Source of the DNA: Streptomyces sp. CB02923
GTDB taxonomy: Bacteria > Actinomycetota > Actinomycetes > Streptomycetales > Streptomycetaceae
Reading direction: 5' to 3'
DNA: 64,000 nt
NCBI RefSeq assembly: GCF_001905005.1
Contig: NZ_LWKZ01000026.1
Location: 310,001 to 374,000 of the forward strand
Positions 24,201 to 31,275 of the stretch are shown here, piece after piece. The position numbers and the translations under genes are program-made. Within the stretch, counting starts at the first letter, position 1, and each line of letters starts with the position of its first letter. Under the pieces are notes generated by a model, which was not told the origin of the DNA, searched no databases, and saw only the letters and a program-made list of their open reading frames with translations.

Positions 24201-27200
24201 GCGGTCTCGGGATTCAGATGACGCAGCAGCCCGAATCCCAGACCGTCACCGGGCACCGCACGCAACTGCTCCTTGACCCGCTTGACCGCCCGCCCCAGGG
24301 CAGCCCCACCCGCCTCCACCTGCTCCCCGCTCAGCTCTCCCGCATCCAGCCGGACCGGATACAGGCTCGTGAACCAGCCCACCGTGCGCGACAGGTCCAC
24401 ACCCGCAGCCAGTCCCTCATGCCGGCCGTGGCTCTCCACATCCACTACCACCGCACCGGCCGATTCACCACGGCGCCGCCGCCAGTCCCCCATGGCGACA
24501 GCGAGGGCGGCCAGCAGCACGTCCTGGACACCCGCGTGGAAGGCGGCCGGCACCCGAGTCAGCACCGCAGCAGTCGACTCGGCCGACATGGTGAAGGTCA
24601 GACGCCCGGTCCTGTCGGCCCCATCCTGCTCCGCCTCCACCCCCCGTTCCGGCAGCAGCGCCCCGGCGTCCCGCAGGATCTCTCGCCACACCGGCAGCTC
24701 GTCCACCCGCCGCGCACTGCGTGCCTCGGCCGCCAGCAGACCCGCCCAGCACCGCACCGAAGAACCCACCGGCGCCAGCACCACCGGCCCATCAGCCATC
24801 ACCGCATCCCACGCGGCCTGCAGGTCCGGCAGCAGAATCCGCCAGGACACTCCGTCGACCACCAGATGGTGAATGACCAGCAGCAGTCGCCCCGCCCGAG
24901 CCGGCCCCGGGTCGAACCACACCGCCCGCAGCATCACCCCCGTCCGCGGCTCCAACCCCGCCCGAGCCGTCGCGAACTCCTCAGCCACCACCTCCCGCAG
25001 ATGCTCGTCGTCCCACCCGGCCGTCTCCACCCGGCGCACCCACGCACCGGCCCCGGCCGTCCCCGGCGGGGCGACCATCAGCGACCAGCCCCCCTCCGGC
25101 CGGACCACCAGCCGGGACCTCAGCGCGTCGTGGTGATCGACCAGGGCCTGCACCGCCCCGGCGAGCCGCTCCAGACCCGCCCCTGCCGGCACCCCGACCA
25201 GCATCGCCTGACAGAACCCGTCGACCGGACCGCCCCACTGCCGCCACCACTCCGCAATCGGCGTCGGCCCGACCTCGCCAACCCCCTCATCCCCCACCGG
25301 CACCCCGCCCCGGCCCGGGGCATCCCCCACCACAGACACCGCGGCGACGGCCGTCAGCCCAGCCACCGTCTGATGGGCAAAAACATCCCGCGGCGTGATC
25401 ACCAGCCCCGCCGACCGCGCCCGCGCCACCAGCTGAATCGCCAGAATGCTGTCCCCGCCCAGATCGAAGAAGCCCTCCTCGGCCCCGACCGCGGGCAGGC
25501 CCAGCACCTGGGCGAACAGACCGCACAGCACCTCTTCGGCCGGGGTACGCGGCCCCCGCGACGCCACGGAGAGGGCGAGGCCCGGGGCGGGCAGGGCGCG
25601 GCGGTCCAGCTTGCCGTTGGCCGTCAGCGGCAACGCTTCAAGGGGCACCACTGCCGCAGGCATCATGTACTGCGGCAATCGCCCGGCGATGAAGGACCGC
25701 ACCGCGGCCGGATCGACGCCGGCCTCTCCATCGGGCACGACGTAGCCGACGAGCCGCTTGTCGCCGGGGCGGTCCTCGCGTACCACCACCGCCGCCCGGC
25801 CCACCTGCGGGTGGGCCACCAGAGCGGCGATCACCTCACCCGGCTCGATACGGAAACCACGGACCTTGACCTGGTCGTCGGCCCGGCCGAGGAACTCCAG
25901 CCGGCCGTCCGCCCGCCGACGCACCACATCCCCCGTGTGATACATCCGCGCCCCCGCCGGCCCGTACGGATCAGCCACGAACCGCTGCCCGGTCAGACCG
26001 GGCCGGTTCAGATAACCACGCGCCAGCCCCGCACCCGCCACATACAACTGACCGGGCACGCCCACCGGCACCGGCTGCAACCCCGCGTCCAGCACATAGG
26101 CACGCAGATCCGCCAGAGCGGTGCCGATGAGGCTGCCCGCCCCCGCGACCGCATCGTGACGCTCCAGCGTGACGTGGGTGACATGCACCGTGGTCTCGGT
26201 GATGCCGTACATGTTGACCAGCGTGGGAGCCTCGTCGGGGTGACGCGCATACCAGGCAGCCAGGCGGCCGAGCTCCAGGGCTTCACCGCCGAAGACCACC
26301 GTGCGCAAGGCCAACGCCCTTCCCAGCGCCGGGTGATCCAGGTCGGCCTGCATCAGTGCGGAGAACGCCGACGGCGTCTGGCTGAGCACCGTGACCCGCT
26401 CAGCGGCCAGCAGCCGCAGAAACTCCAGCGACGACCGGCTCACCGCATAGGGCACCACCACCAGACGGCCACCGTGCAGCAGCGCCCCCCACATTTCCCA
26501 CACCGAGAAGTCGAACGCATACGAATGAAACAGCGTCCAGGTGTCCTCCGTACCGAAGCGGAACTCTTCCTTGGTGGCACCGAACAACCGCACCACGTTC
26601 TGATGCGTGACCAGCACGCCTTTGGGGGTGCCGGTGGAGCCGGAGGTGTAGATCACGTAGGCGGGGTGAGCTGGGGTGAGGGGGTGGGTGCGGTCGGCGT
26701 CGGCCAGGACGGTACCGGGACGGGCGGCCAGGGCCTGGGCGGTGTTGGGGTCGTCGAGGACGAGGTGGGGAACGGCGGTCGGGGGCAGCCCGCCGACGGT
26801 CTCACCGACCGTGACCAGCAGCGCGGGGGCGGCGTCACCCAGCATGAACGCCAGGCGTTCGGCCGGGTAGTCCGGGTCGAGGGGGAGGTAGGCGGCGCCG
26901 GCTTTGAGGACGGCCAGCACCGCGGTGACCATCTGCACCGAGCGGGGCAGCGCCAGCGCCACCCTGCACTCCGCCCCCGCACCGCGGGCGATCAGCAGAC
27001 GGGCCAGCCGGTTGGCCCGCGCCTCCAACTGTGCGTAGGTGAGCTGCTCCTCGCCTGCCCGCACGGCCACCGCGTCCGGAGTGCGTGCCACCTGGGCTTC
27101 GAACAGCTGGGGCAGCGTGGCTGCGGGCACCCGACAGGCGGTGTCGTGCGGGGCGGACAGCAGCCGGACGCGCTCATCCGGGGCGAGCAGGTCGATGCCG

Positions 27201-28495
27201 CCGATCAGCTGGTCCGGATCCGCGGCGAAAGCCTCCAACAGGAGGGAGAGACGCCGGTGGTGGGCGGCCAGGTCGTCCGCGCTGTACAGGGTGGGGTTCG
27301 CCTCCAGGTCGATCCGCACTCCCCCGCCCGCGGACCAGTCGTACACAGTGATCGAAAGGTCTTCGACCGAGCCGTTGAACAGGTTGTGTGCCGTGGCGCG
27401 ATGTCCGGCGAAGCGCAGGACGTAGTCGAAGGACAGGAAGTTGATCCGCGGACCCAGGAAATCTCTGATGCCGCCGGGCAGGCCGAGGTCCCGAAGCAGG
27501 TCCTCACCCCGGTAGCGCTGGTGCCGCAACAACTGGCGGACCTCTTGCGATACCTGCCGTACCAGCTCGGACACGGGCGTCTGTGCGCGCACCTCCACTC
27601 GCAGCGGCAACACATTGGAGATCATGCCCGGGAGGCTGCGCAGCGCGGCGTCGGTTCGGGCCGTCACCGGCAGGCCGAGGAGGACGTCCTGAGCCCCGGT
27701 CAGGCGGTGCAGGTAGGCGGCCGTCGCCGCGATCACCACGGCGGAGGGGCGCACGTCGGCCCGGCGCGCCGTACCCCGCAGCCGTTCTGCCGCTGTCGGT
27801 GACAGAACGACGGTGTGGCGCAGCACCCGCTGCGGTGGCTGGGCCGGCCGGCCGGCGAGCCTGGCTGGTTCGGGCAGGTCGGCCAAACGCTGTGCCCAGT
27901 AGTGCCGGTCCGCTGCGCACTCGCCGGAGGCGCGGTAGTGCGCGTCCCGCTCCAGCAGCAGTTGCAGGGAGCCGAAGCCGCACGGTCCGGCGGGCAGCCC
28001 GGCGGCTTGTGCGGTGTACAGCTCGGCCACCCTCCGCGCGAACAGTGCCCAGCCGAAGCCGTCCAGCACGATGTGGTGGTAGCCCTGATACCAGATGAAC
28101 GACTCCGGTCCCAGCCGGAACAGGGCATAGGAGAACAGCGGGCCGCGCGCCGGGTCCATCGGCCGGGCCAGCTCTGCCCGCATCCAGACTTCGGCAGCCG
28201 AGCGCGGGTCCGCCTCGTCACTGGTGTCCAGCACCGGGAAGGCCCAGCCGGAGACCGGCTCAAGGACCTGCCCCAGGACGCCGTCGGCCTCAAGGAACCG
28301 CGCGTGCAGCGGTTCGGCCTCCGCGACGGCCTGCCGCAGCGCCGCTTCGAACGCCACCGGATCGACCGGCCCGCCGATTTCCACGTACTCGCCGACCCGG
28401 TAGAGCGCGCTTTCCGGGTCCAGCCGCTGAGCCAGCCAGATCTCGCGCTGGGCAGCCGACACCGGCAGGCGCACACCATGTACGTCAGACACCAT
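3287..28495 (-). CDS. Six-module non-ribosomal peptide synthetase (8,402 residues)
   Basis: One continuous frame holds C-A-PCP-E, C-A-PCP, C-A-PCP, C-A(NMT)-PCP-E, C-A-PCP and C-A(NMT)-PCP-TE. Every condensation and epimerisation domain keeps HHxxxDG. Every carrier keeps its GGDS or GGHS serine, and every adenylation domain keeps NGKLDR. Pocket residues read by eye give Thr, Ser, Tyr, unknown, Gly and Phe. The condensation domains after the two epimerisation domains carry the [13 protein letters not shown] form expected of D-to-L acceptors, which supports the module order. Start ATG 28495 has GAGGAG just upstream. It leads an operon with mbtH and a P450. The inferred product is a hexapeptide, probably N-acylated, possibly cyclised through a Thr or Ser hydroxyl. 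I do not recognise it as a known compound. No transporter or acyl-starter gene lies beside it. Confidence 0.97.
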   Translation of the reverse strand: MVSDVHGVRLPVSAAQREIWLAQRLDPESALYRVGEYVEIGGPVDPVAFEAALRQAVAEAEPLHARFLEADGVLGQVLEPVSGWAFPVLDTSDEADPRSAAEVWMRAELARPMDPARGPLFSYALFRLGPESFIWYQGYHHIVLDGFGWALFARRVAELYTAQAAGLPAGPCGFGSLQLLLERDAHYRASGECAADRHYWAQRLADLPEPARLAGRPAQPPQRVLRHTVVLSPTAAERLRGTARRADVRPSAVVIAATAAYLHRLTGAQDVLLGLPVTARTDAALRSLPGMISNVLPLRVEVRAQTPVSELVRQVSQEVRQLLRHQRYRGEDLLRDLGLPGGIRDFLGPRINFLSFDYVLRFAGHRATAHNLFNGSVEDLSITVYDWSAGGGVRIDLEANPTLYSADDLAAHHRRLSLLLEAFAADPDQLIGGIDLLAPDERVRLLSAPHDTACRVPAATLPQLFEAQVARTPDAVAVRAGEEQLTYAQLEARANRLARLLIARGAGAECRVALALPRSVQMVTAVLAVLKAGAAYLPLDPDYPAERLAFMLGDAAPALLVTVGETVGGLPPTAVPHLVLDDPNTAQALAARPGTVLADADRTHPLTPAHPAYVIYTSGSTGTPKGVLVTHQNVVRLFGATKEEFRFGTEDTWTLFHSYAFDFSVWEMWGALLHGGRLVVVPYAVSRSSLEFLRLLAAERVTVLSQTPSAFSALMQADLDHPALGRALALRTVVFGGEALELGRLAAWYARHPDEAPTLVNMYGITETTVHVTHVTLERHDAVAGAGSLIGTALADLRAYVLDAGLQPVPVGVPGQLYVAGAGLARGYLNRPGLTGQRFVADPYGPAGARMYHTGDVVRRRADGRLEFLGRADDQVKVRGFRIEPGEVIAALVAHPQVGRAAVVVREDRPGDKRLVGYVVPDGEAGVDPAAVRSFIAGRLPQYMMPAAVVPLEALPLTANGKLDRRALPAPGLALSVASRGPRTPAEEVLCGLFAQVLGLPAVGAEEGFFDLGGDSILAIQLVARARSAGLVITPRDVFAHQTVAGLTAVAAVSVVGDAPGRGGVPVGDEGVGEVGPTPIAEWWRQWGGPVDGFCQAMLVGVPAGAGLERLAGAVQALVDHHDALRSRLVVRPEGGWSLMVAPPGTAGAGAWVRRVETAGWDDEHLREVVAEEFATARAGLEPRTGVMLRAVWFDPGPARAGRLLLVIHHLVVDGVSWRILLPDLQAAWDAVMADGPVVLAPVGSSVRCWAGLLAAEARSARRVDELPVWREILRDAGALLPERGVEAEQDGADRTGRLTFTMSAESTAAVLTRVPAAFHAGVQDVLLAALAVAMGDWRRRRGESAGAVVVDVESHGRHEGLAAGVDLSRTVGWFTSLYPVRLDAGELSGEQVEAGGAALGRAVKRVKEQLRAVPGDGLGFGLLRHLNPETAPRLADLPVPQVGFNYLGRLGAPGGGEFWAPVADELGAVLGGGGDSGMPLPHALEVNAHTRERPAGPRLVAEWAWASALLEEQEVAELAQAWFAVLEAIITCVDNGAGGLTPSDTPLVQLTQNQIEHLEAPRTQHDGQPQAAGPGLADVWPLTPLQEGLLFHALYDTDVADVYNVQLALDLEGPLDAATLRVAGQGLLERHATLRAGFHHEGLERPVQAIPRRVALPWQEHDLSGLEPAAQQAELAELEGADRPRRFDLVAGPLLRMTLVCLAPGRFRLLLTNHHLLLDGWSTPVLLRELFALYAAGGEGAGLGPAPRYREFLAWRAGQDQAAAKAAWQEVLAGLDGPTRIASAAGPAHVPQQPRRVIRELPAELTTTLQVAARAHGLTANTLLQGAWAVLLGHLTGRTDVVFGTTVSGRDPQIPGVETMVGLLINTVPVRVRLHPAEPLTALLTRLQDEQSQLIAHQHLGLTDLHRLSGHPELFDTLLVFENYPLDTAALQPAGTGLHVTGIQSRDTTHYPLSLIAVPGPRLHLRLDYRPDTFDRVAIDTLLDRFQRLLTAFAADPDQSIGQIDLLTPAERSQLVNGWNDTAHELPRTTVPQLFETQAARTPAAAAVICGEEELSYAQLEARANRLARWLIARGAGPERIVALALPRSAQLITALLAVLKTGAAYLPLDPDHPPARTTHMLEDSQPLCVLADAETVPALPDAGVPVCLPATGDLADIPASAITDTDRNRPIHPRHPAYVIYTSGSTGTPKGVTIEHASLVNRLLWMQSTYALSEHDRVLQKTPATFDVSVWEFFWPLSVGATLVVARPHGHEDPKYLAELVRATSVTALHFVPSMLRVFIDEASAARCESIRLVVTSGEELAPDLVTRVGATLDAHLYNLYGPTETTIDVTASTVLPARHTGAVPIGSPVWNTRVYVLDAGLRPVPVGAPGELYVAGTQLARGYLNRPGLTAQRFVADPFGPPGGRMYRTGDVACRRADGQLEFLGRVDEQVKIRGFRIELGEIEAALAAHTRVTHAAVVVREDRPGDQRLIGYVVPTDTTDVTELESSALRAFVGERLPQYMVPATVVPLDSLPLTVNGKLDRRALPAPDYDAASVSRGPRTAAEEILCGLFAEVLGLPAIGAEDNFFDRGGHSLLATRLIARVRTTFGVELQVRTFFQAPTPAGLTQELPGAGAARPALAPVSRPDTLPLSFAQQRLWFLHRLEGPSPTYNIPLAVRLTGQLNREALQNALADVTERHESLRTLFPDTAGVPRQQLLDACCARPSLEVVSVGEGGLEAELTAMARRPFDLAAEPPLRAQLLALGPDEHVLLVVVHHIAADGWSMGPLSRDLTTAYAARCLGEAPAWHPLPAHYVDYTLWQHQLLGAPDAPDSLLATQLTYWKQALAGVPERISLPVDRPHPPQASHHGENLTFQWEPELHAGLTGLARACRASVFMVVHAGLAALLSRLGAGADIPIGVPIAGRTDQALDDLVGFFVNTLVLRVDTSGRPTVRELVARVRERSLDAYAHQDVPFEHLIEALDLPRSLAHHPLIQTMLAWQNIGSTGLELPGLQSRTVPVATGTAQMDLAFSLSERPAPDGTPAGIEGTIAYNTDLFDRATIETVLDRLHRLLTAFAAAPEQRIGDIDLLTPVERHQLLTEGNTTAHELPATTLPQLFEAQAARTPDAIAIRATDEQLTYTQLDSRANRLAHLLIAHGAGPEHIVALVLPRSAHLITSTLAVLKTGAAFLPVDPDYPPERIAFMLREATPTLLVTLDETADRLPRTTVPHLILDDPATAEALTACPDSAPDDDDRAGPLTSAHPAYLIYTSGSTGRPKGVLVRHGGIAGLAAAQIERFRIEADSRILQFASPSFDASVSELCTALLSGAALVLAPSATLLAALADPDVGVTHVTLPASVLAALEDDGLSPSVSTLVVAGEACSPELVSRWSSGRRMINAYGPTEFTVCATMSGPLSPSLRVPPIGRPVAYARAYVLDGGLRLVPSGVAGELYVAGAGLARGYLKQPGVTGQRFVADPYGPSGSRMYRTGDLVRRRADGQLEFLGRTDDQVKVRGFRIEPGEVATALAAHPQVGRAAVVVREDRPGGKRLVGYVVPTEGAVLEPAVVRAFVAGRLPQYMVPAAVVPLNALPLTANGKLDRHALPAPEYGAASVPQGPRTAAEEILCGLFAQVLGLPTVEVEDSFFELGGHSLLATRLIARVRVAFGVELQVRTLFQTPTPGGLAREVEGAGVARPALVPVPRPETLPLSFAQRRLWFLHHLEGPSPTYNIPLAMRLSGGLEVEALRNALGDVVERHEALRTTFPDTAGVPCQLVLDANVARPRMAVVESREADLSDRLTVAARHQFDLTAEPPVWARLFALAPDEHVLLVVVHHIAGDGWSMRPLSRDLTTAYAARCRGEDPDWVPLPVQYADYTLWQHDLLGDEGDSNNLIATQLAYWKRTLAGLPECIVLPTDRPRPAVASYRGDHIPVELTAELHAGLTAVARRSGASLFMVLQAGLAALFTRLGAGTDIPIGSPIAGRTDQALDDLVGFFVNTFVLRTDTSGDPTFTELLIRAREGSLAAYAHQDIPFEHLVDVLNPTRSLSHHPLFQTMLALQNAPAGTFELPGLHLSVLPAPTRTAKFDLGFGLSERHNPDGTPQGIFGIIEYATDLFDPSTVETLLARWTRLLEAVVADPDRPISVINLLSIDERHQLLENCDNTAAPVPVTTLPALFEAQVAETPDAVALMSAGDVWSYCELNAWANQFAHALIAQGVGPEQIVALQLPRSPELVAAILGVLKAGAAYLPVDPDYPAARIAFMLGDARPVLVVDRLENVRNEEAGPQTNPGVALSSQHPAYVIYTSGSTGTPKGVVVSHTGIAGLVAAHVERLGVNCDSRVLQFVSPSFDVSFSELCTALLSGATLMLVPSGSPLTALADPDSGVTHAMLPSSVLAALPEDGVPPSVTLVVGGDACSPELVSRWSSGRRMINAYGPTEFTVCATMSGPLSPSLRVPPIGRPVAHARAYVLDGGLRLVPSGVAGELYVAGAGLARGYLNRPGVTGQRFVADPYGPSGSRMYRTGDLVRRRADGQLEFLGRTDDQVKVRGFRIEPGEIEAVLTDHPEITRVAVIARQDQPDRPDDKRLVAYFVTGNGTRRHRDNRLEQDHVREWRDIYDTLPATWNQADFGENFSGWNSSYDGSPIPVEHMREWRDGAVARILALRPHHVLEVGVGSGLLLSRIAPHCATYWATDFSATAVNTLADQVDQHSELAERVVLRTQPAHDTNGLPAGMFDTVILNSVVQYFPTTDYLVDVLTRTLRLLAPGGTLFIGDVRNLRLQRALTTAVQLHKADPATNLPTLRRTVEQALLSERELLIAPEFFTTLQAHCDDVAGVSIQTKRGKHRNELSRYRYDVTLHKHPITPLPLKEPDKLVWGRHVEGLSELSEFLTTRRPARLRITGVPNHRVVRETALAKAVLADDTPVADLLAQLHATNDDHENLIDPEAFHGLAQQCGYWAGITWSSTTEDTVDIVLGDTTRMPSAILTDLCPPPGGTTGTLLSSLTNNPTGLRETSALINELHDHLRTRLPDYMMPATFVRLDALPLTPNGKLDRSALPAPERGAAGTSRAPRTSQEQLLADMFAEVLGLPAVGAEEGFFDLGGDSILAIQVVARARAAGMVITPRDVFAHKTVAGLAAVATQQDHNETPTAADVGIGDIAPTPIAEWWRQWGGPVDGFCQAMLVEVPAGAGLERLAGAVQALVDHHDMLRSRLNIGPQGSWALEVPPPGATPAEGWIRRVQTATPDDDSLRAVMAEQFTEARARLAPQAGVMLQAVWCDAGPARPGRLLLVIHHLVVDGVSWRILLPDLQAAWHGASAGRPAPLHPVGTSVRRWADLLTTEAHRPERAAELPAWRRILQDAEPLFSGQAPGTGRNVTGTAAQLTLTLPTEPTAALLTRVPTAFHAGVQDVLLAALAVALGQWRRHGSQKGGTVVDVESHGRHEHLAAGVDLSRTVGWLTSSYPVRLEAGELTPQQMKADRAALGRAVKRVKEQLRAVPGDGLGYGLLRYLNPETAAQLADLPAAQVGFNYLGRLGTPGDQRLWTPVADETGAVVGEDGDTGMPLPHPLEVNALTHDGPAGPQLMTTWSWASALLEEQEVAELAQAWFAVLEAIITCVDNGAGGLTPSDVPLVQLTQDQIEHLEAPRTQHDGQPQAAGSGLADIWPLTPLQEGLLFHALYDTQATDVYAVQLVLELEGPLDAAALRAAGQGVLERHPNLRAGFHHQGLGRPVQTIPGRATLPWQEHDLGGLDPAAQRVELAELEGADRARRFDLVAGPLLRMTLIRLAPRRHRLLLTNHHLLLDGWSTPVLLRELFALHAAGGNGAGLGPAPRYRDFLAWRAGQDRTAAEAAWRQALADLDGPTLIAPAADLARTSQPPQRMVRELPAELTAALQTTARTYGLTLNTLLQGAWAVLLSHLTGHNDVVFGVTVSGRDPQIPGVETMVGLLINTVPVRVRLHPAEPLTALLTRLQDEQSQLIAHQHLGLTDLHRLTGHPELFDTLLVFENYPLDATALQPADTGLHVTGIRGHDATHYPLSLTAVPGPHLHLRLDHRPEIFDRTTIETVLDRLERLLTAVATTPHQPIGRIDLRTPTERHQLPADWNTTAPEIPAAALPQLFEAQVARTPDAVAVRAGEERVTYAQLDALANRLAQRLIATGAGPERVVALALPRSAQLITALLAVLKAGAAYLPLDPSHPDERLAFLLHDAAPALLITTGEIAGGLPRTTVPLLVLDAPTTVEALAACPETAPADLGRTPLPTPAHPAYVIYTSGSTGTPKGVVVPHAGLTNFLAAMREHFPMGEGDRLVAVTTVAFDIAALELYLPLISGACVVIAARESVQDPPALAELVAAAGATIMQATPSLWQALLAADSEAVRGVRLLVGGEALPAGLSAELQQVAGHVTNLYGPTETTIWSTVADLDGQTGAPPIGRPVAHTRVHVLDAALRAVPPGIAGELYIAGAGLAHGYLNRPALTGQRFVADPFGPAGARMYRTGDLARRRADGQLEFLGRADDQVKIRGFRIEPGEVQAVLAAHPQAAQAAVVVREESPGDKRLIGYVVPANGVALNPVEVRAFTAERLPQYMVPAAVVALDALPLTANGKLDRSALPAPDVGAALSSRGPRTAAEDVLCGLFAQVLELPTVGADDNFFDLGGHSLLATRLVARTRTVFNVELQVRTLFHAPTPAGLARKLEGAAAARPALAPAPRPRTLPLSFAQRRLWFLHHLEGPSPTYNIPLAMRLTGELDVLALRTALSDVVGRHESLRTVFPDTAGVPRQQVLHPDDARPPLETVTISRDELEAALAAAARHPFDLTVEPPVWAQLLTLAPDEHVLLVVVHHIAGDGWSMGPLSRDLTTAYAARCHAEEPDWAPLAVQYADYTLWQRDLLGDQNDPDSLMAAQLAYWTDALSGLPGQLSLPTDRPRPAVASYRGDHLTVELTPELHAGLAGLARQAGASLFMVLQAGLAALFTRLGAGTDIPIGSPIAGRADQALDDLVGFFVNTFVLRTDTSGDPSFTELLTRVRENSLAAYAHQDIPFERLVEALNPTRSLAHHPLFQSMLALQNAPTGTFELPGLHVSVLAAPTSTAKFDLGFSLFGRHNPDGTPHGISGIVEYATDLFDPSTVETLIARWTRLLEAVAADPDRPLGAIDVLSADERHRLLVDRNDTAAPVPVATLPTLFEAQVRAHPDAVAVVCGDTAVTYKELRTRANRMAHALIAQGVGPEQTVALMLPRSPELVVAILGVLKAGAAYLLVNPEYPEARIAFTLEDARPALLVDDPETVMATDRYPDTAPVVPVTPQHLAYLIYTSGSTGRPKGVLVSHGGIASLAAAQAERLRIEAGSRILQFASPSFDASFWELCMALLSGATLVLAPCGSPLTALADPGQGVTHVTLPPSVLAALGQDGLSPSVSTLVVAGEACTPELVSRWSSGRRMFNAYGPTETTVCATMSDPLSPSLQTPPIGRPITNSRVYVLDPGLQPVPAGAAGELYIAGAGLARGYLNQPGLTGQRFVADPYGRTGSRMYRTGDLVRWRADGELEFVGRVDDQIKVRGFRIEPGEIEAVLATRPDIAQTAVVARQDRDDDTRLTAYVVVAKGDSRQVRDVELEQEHVTEWRETYESLPAASDPAAFGEDFAGWNSSYDGHPIPVEHMREWRDETVTRILALDPRRVLEVGVGSGLLLSRIAPHCETYWATDFSAPAINALAGRVSQDPELAERVVLHTRPAHHTDGLPHGTFDTVILNSVVQYFPTTGYLVDVLTQALRLLAPGGTVFIGDVRNLRLLRTLVTAVQLHKADPTTDLPTLHRAVEQALLSEKELLIDPEFFATLQDQADDIAGVTLQTKRGKHHNELTRYRYDITLHKHPITPLPLDAATELSWGRQIDGLPALRDVLTVQRPNRLRITGVPNSRVVRETCLAQALQAGGTPLAELLDRLHAPHDDGLVDPEAFHDLARQSGYWAGITWSAASEDTVDIVFADTAPTPSAIPLDLYQPRVTAGTSLSSWTNNPTALRESSALIDELRDYLRERLPDYLVPSAFIKLDALPLTANGKLDRNALPAPAPRSAGTGRAPRSPQEQLLAEFFAEVLGLPAVSVDDGFFELGGHSLLATRLIARVRAAFGVELPVRALFQTPTPAGLAQAMDTSPSGRGLEVLLPLRPHGSRPVLFCVHPAGGISWPYAGLMRHLGPEHPLYGLQARGLAGPEALPASLEEMAADYLEQIRTVQPSGPYHLLGWSFGGVAAHALATRLRDEGEEVALLTLLDAYPPGLESGEEMPSLSERNILAAFLDIAGYGGETLPAQELDLDRMVEILRREGAVPTELLEERTLAALTAVVNNNIRLQRGFTPGRFDGDLLLFGATQPSPSAPPGVRLTPQLWQPYVDGRITLHTVASRHERMMRPEALAQLGPILTAALDRTNRHRPTPGS
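3290..8435 (-). other. NRPS module 6: C-A(Phe)-NMT-PCP-TE
   Basis: LCL-type C domain (HHIAGDG). The pocket reads D-A-W-T-V-A-A-V-C-K, the phenylalanine code. An N-methyltransferase ([10 protein letters not shown]) is inserted at about 4.85-5.73 kb. The final thioesterase shows GWSFGG with the catalytic serine, the acid in LLDAYP and a histidine in SRHERMM. Inferred: N-Me-L-Phe, then release or cyclisation. Confidence 0.85.
8440..11665 (-). other. NRPS module 5: C-A(Gly)-PCP
   Basis: D-to-L type C domain ([16 protein letters not shown]). The pocket reads D-I-L-Q-L-G-L-I-W-K, the usual glycine code. The carrier is GGHSLL. Confidence 0.82.
10530..10770. repeat. Near-identical C-domain block, copy in module 5
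   Basis: Matches 22716-22956 in module 2 at an offset of 12,186 with only scattered changes. It lies inside the two D-to-L condensation domains and forms part of a wider similarity between the E-C regions of modules 1/2 and 4/5. Confidence 0.85.
11670..17445 (-). other. NRPS module 4: C-A(unknown, aromatic-like)-NMT-PCP-E
   Basis: The pocket reads D-V-S-M-V-G-A-V-C-K, which I cannot assign. The A-V-C-K end is shared with aromatic-specific domains, so an aromatic residue (Trp, Phe or Tyr type) is the best guess. An N-methyltransferase with the SAM motif [10 protein letters not shown] is inserted between the late A-domain motifs (about 13.9-14.75 kb). The carrier is GGDSILAI and a second E domain follows. 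Inferred unit: a D-configured N-methyl amino acid. Confidence 0.75.
14891..15310. repeat. Near-identical A-domain block, copy in module 4
   Basis: This 420-base block matches 17984-18403 in module 3 at a constant offset of 3,093 with few mismatches. It covers the last pocket positions (A322, V330, C331) and the A5-A8 motifs. The flanks on both sides diverge more, which points to recent gene conversion. Confidence 0.9.
17450..20635 (-). other. NRPS module 3: C-A(Tyr)-PCP
   Basis: LCL-type C domain ([21 protein letters not shown]). The pocket reads D-A-S-T-V-A-A-V-C-K, the code I know for tyrosine or beta-hydroxytyrosine in glycopeptide synthetases. The C-terminal half of this A domain is nearly identical in DNA to that of module 4. 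Confidence 0.8.
17984..18403. repeat. Near-identical A-domain block, copy in module 3
   Basis: Partner of 14891-15310, same orientation. Confidence 0.9.
20640..23855 (-). other. NRPS module 2: C-A(Ser)-PCP
   Basis: The C domain starts with [13 protein letters not shown], the form that accepts a D-residue donor, and has HHLLLDG. The pocket reads D-V-W-H-V-S-L-I-D-K, a standard serine code. The carrier is GGHSLL. No epimerase, so L-Ser is inferred. Confidence 0.85.
22716..22956. repeat. Near-identical C-domain block, copy in module 2
   Basis: Partner of 10530-10770, same orientation. Confidence 0.85.
23860..28495 (-). other. NRPS module 1: C-A(Thr)-PCP-E
   Basis: The first C domain (HHIVLDG near 28070) opens the protein with no loading module before it, so it may take an acyl group from a free or CoA-bound donor. 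A-domain pocket residues read D-F-W-S-V-G-M-V-H-K, from FDFSVW, the S before QTPSAF, VFG, NMYG and TVH. This is one or two steps from the standard threonine code. The carrier is of the GGDSILAI type seen before epimerisation domains. An E domain with HHLVVDG follows. Inferred unit: D-Thr, N-acylated. Confidence 0.82.
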
Positions 28496-29059
28496 CGCTC
28501 CTCAACCCCTCCGAAGAATTCGGCGCCACCCGCCAGGAAGCTCGTCAAATAAAAATTTGAACAATTCCGCATTGTCCCTGCGTGGAATGGTGGATGTAAA
28601 TAGCACACACACGTCACGAAGGCAGCAAAAAGAGCTACTCGGCGGCACGAGCGAAGCGCACGCCGGAGCGTACGCAGGAACACGAACCCCCTCATTCGAA
28701 AAGAGCGAACGTCCGACAATCCTCTAATGGTTTTGAACGCCATGCGGGCTCTTCGCGAGAAAAGTCATTCATGGACTCGCCAGCCCTCCTGGCAAAGGTG
28801 CGGACGGTGACGTTTTGACGAAGAGAGGGGGAGCAAGCGGCGAGGATTTCCCCGTACTTCGAGTGCGCAATCACCCGCTCCACGGCGGCGCGGAGCTTGC
28901 CGACGCCCTGGCGCGTCTTGAACCGCGAGCAAACACGCCATATGCGTCAACGCGTGCGCCGACCACGGCGAAACAGCCTTGCGCCCGCTGCAAGAAGGAC
29001 GGGCGGACCCCTGGGGCTCGGAGCGCCGCCCCGTCCCCCGAGCCGGCCCGCCCGTTCAC
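28496..29059. other. Upstream region of the NRPS operon
   Basis: About 560 bases without a convincing gene. The part from 28540 to 28610 is clearly AT-richer than its surroundings. It contains a short imperfect inverted repeat, ATTCC at 28564-28568 and GGAAT at 28584-28588. The NRPS promoter is most likely here, but I cannot place -35 and -10 boxes with confidence. Confidence 0.4.
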
Positions 29060-29490
29060 CGGGCGACTGGCCCCGCACGAGGCCGCGACCATCCGCACCA
29101 TGGTCCGGCGCCGCCTCAACTGCCCCGCGCCTCCAGCGCCGGCCGCCTCTTCGACGCCGCGGCCGCCCTCCTCGGGCTCGCCCGCGACATCTCCTACGAG
29201 GGCAGGCCGCTGTGGCCCTGGAGAACGCCGCCGGCACCGCGCGCCGCCCCGCCCTGTCCTGGCGCCTGGTACGTGACGACGGCCTGTGGAACTACGACCC
29301 GGCGCCACCCCTGGCCGTCTTGCTCGACCAGCTCGGAGGCGCACGCCCGTACCGCTGCTGGCTGCCGCCTTCCACACGACGATCGCCGAGGTGACCACCA
29401 CCCTCACCGAGCGGGCCGTGGCCGGGGCGCCCCGCGCACCATCTGCCTGGCAGGCGGATACTTCGTCAACCGCCGCCCGCCGAAGAACAC
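29060..29490 (+). pseudogene. hypF: hypF relic (carbamoyltransferase maturation factor, C-terminal part)
   Basis: No single frame is open, but successive frames give consecutive pieces of the C-terminal domain of HypF, which supplies the carbamoyl group for NiFe-hydrogenase cyanide ligands. They read, in order: HEAATIRTMVRRRLNCP (to about 29130), then SAGRLFDAAAALLGL and SYEG (to about 29203). QAAVALENAAG and WNYDPAPPLAVLLDQL follow (to about 29350). The last pieces are PLLAAAFHTTIAEVTTTL (to about 29430) and TICLAGGYFVNRR (to about 29480). At least four frame changes are needed. The N-terminal half and all other hyp or hydrogenase genes are absent. This is a decayed remnant, not a coding gene. 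Confidence 0.78.
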
Positions 29491-29643
29491 ACCGAGGAGA
29501 CTCGCGCCCCACCGCTTTCATCACATGGTCCCCATGGCCATCGTGCTGGCGGCCATGTGTCTGGCCTGGTACGTCAACTCACCCCAGAGCGGAGGGGACT
29601 GTTTTCCTGGCAGACTGTCAGTGGCTGCACATAACCTGCCGAC

Positions 29644-30885
29644 ATGCCCTCGACTCTCGGTGAGCTCCGCCAAGTCATGCTCGGTTCGATCTTCAAGCCC
29701 GAGGTTCCCCTGGGGCCGACCCGGGACATCCTCATCACCTGCCACGCCTCTGCAACGGGTAAAGGCAAGCTCCACGGAAGCCCCGAGTGCCGCATACTGC
29801 GGTCAGCCTCTTCTGTGAACCAGATCGACACCCCATTCGGCGAAGCCATCGAGCGGCTCTGCGCGAACTGCCGGTGGCCTCTGCCCACGGACAGCCCCAT
29901 CCTGGCGCTCGGCGCAGCGGTGAGCGATGTGGATTCTCTCACCATCTGGCTCGACAGGGATCCCGAAGACGCGGAGGACGTCGAGGCCGAGCATGACGCC
30001 GCCATCGCCCTCTCCACTGGCGACTACCCACCCCACACCAATGACGTCGGCGCGGAAGATGAAGACGACGAGACTGGGCATGACGAGGAATGGGAGCGCT
30101 ACGACCGCGCCCGTAACTTCCGCTCCGGACGCCACTCACACTGGCGCCGACTGCACTCCTACCTGACACGCAGCAACGAAGCAGTAGCCGACTACCCGTT
30201 CCTCGCTCCATGGGCCGACGGGCTGCAGAGTCGCCTCACCGCCGTCCTCGATGCCGAGCGTCGTGCCTTCGCGGCCCTCGTCCAGCCTGCCCATCTACTC
30301 GAGGCTGCGGCCGTACGCGTCCTACCCACGCCACAGTTCTCCGGCGATCCCGGCTTCGCCGGATTGGGAGCGGAGGCAGAGAAGACCTTCCGGCGAGCGT
30401 GGTACGAGTGGAGTCACCGAGCCACCTGGTCCTGGCAACGCCTGGAAGATCAGGACTTCTCGGTGTACACCGTCGTCAGCGACGCCTTCGGGCGCCGCCG
30501 CAAGGGGAAGCCCGAGGCCCACGCCGCCTTCCGTCAGCTCACCGCCGACTGGATCCGCCAGGCACGCGAAGAAGCCGACCGCCCCGCCACCGCGCCCTGG
30601 CAGTTGGTGGCAGTCAAGGCACCCGCCCTCCCCCGAACCCGCCACAGCGAGCCGGAACGCGACCCCCTCACCCCATGGGAGGCATCCGTCATCGCCACCT
30701 ACCAGGTGGCCTTCAACCGAAAGGCCGGCACCGCAGCCCTGCTCGTTCCCCGCCTCGTCGCCGAGCAACTGCTCGCATGCGCCTCCCACGACATGCCAGT
30801 CCAGCGCCTAGCCCCCGACGGCAGCGCGCTGCCCGCGGAGGCGCTGTTGGAGCAGTGGGACCACGAGAGCCTCACCCGCACATGA
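29644..30885 (+). CDS. Unrecognised 413-residue protein
   Basis: I do not recognise a family. The N-terminal 90 residues hold a possible metal-binding set (CHAS, SPEC, then LCANC). An acidic low-complexity stretch (EDEDDETGHDEEWERYD) follows at about 135-160. The rest is a mostly helical, Trp-rich domain (AWYEWSHRATWSWQRLED). No signal peptide or membrane segment is visible. ATG 29644 has no clear ribosome site, so the start is uncertain. Coding-type codon bias runs throughout, and it sits among accessory genes next to a pseudogene, so it may be a transferred gene. Confidence 0.6.
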   Translation: MPSTLGELRQVMLGSIFKPEVPLGPTRDILITCHASATGKGKLHGSPECRILRSASSVNQIDTPFGEAIERLCANCRWPLPTDSPILALGAAVSDVDSLTIWLDRDPEDAEDVEAEHDAAIALSTGDYPPHTNDVGAEDEDDETGHDEEWERYDRARNFRSGRHSHWRRLHSYLTRSNEAVADYPFLAPWADGLQSRLTAVLDAERRAFAALVQPAHLLEAAAVRVLPTPQFSGDPGFAGLGAEAEKTFRRAWYEWSHRATWSWQRLEDQDFSVYTVVSDAFGRRRKGKPEAHAAFRQLTADWIRQAREEADRPATAPWQLVAVKAPALPRTRHSEPERDPLTPWEASVIATYQVAFNRKAGTAALLVPRLVAEQLLACASHDMPVQRLAPDGSALPAEALLEQWDHESLTRT

Positions 30886-30948
30886 CCTCGCGCTTTCAGG
30901 TCACTAGTCGATCACCGACTGCGACGATCTAGGGAGAAACCGCGCGAT

Positions 30949-31155
30949 TCACAGCCCCGAGGTTACTGCGGTGAGGGCCGCGGTGAAGGCGGTGGCGAGG
31001 GTGAGAGTAGCCGCGAAGACGATCCCAGCGCGAGTGAGAGCGGCGGGATAGGTGGCGCCGTCGAGACGCGCCGGCTTCCCCGCTACTGCGGCGGCCAAGA
31101 CCGCGACGACGACCACCAAGGCGGTAACGAGCAGGATGAGGGCGAGCGTGGGCAC
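30949..31155 (-). CDS. Small two-helix membrane protein
   Basis: A 68-residue product. It has one hydrophobic segment at about 4-25 (LALILLVTALVVVVAVLAAAV) and a second at about 44-66, joined by a short polar loop with GKPARLDGATYP. It starts at GTG 31155 behind AAGGAGAA, a very good ribosome site. It is divergent from the large NTPase gene, 120 bases away. Function unknown; small paired membrane proteins next to an HTH regulator are common in Streptomyces. Confidence 0.65.
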   Translation of the reverse strand: MPTLALILLVTALVVVVAVLAAAVAGKPARLDGATYPAALTRAGIVFAATLTLATAFTAALTAVTSGL

Positions 31156-31275
31156 GGTGTTCTCCTTCGGTCACGAGCAGCGGGTGCTGTCGCGGCCCCA
31201 AGGTCTCGAAAATGATGGTCGCTGGGGTTCGGCCGGACGATGATGAACACCGACGAACACTGAGGGGGCGGGAGC

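Noticed and set aside
21083-27802. A 2,239-codon open frame on the plus strand
   Set aside because: It lies wholly antisense to the NRPS, has no family motifs, and its open state follows from the high third-position GC of the real gene.
28871-29524. A 217-codon minus-strand frame
   Set aside because: It is antisense to the HypF-like pieces and is Arg/Ala/Gly-rich without motifs.
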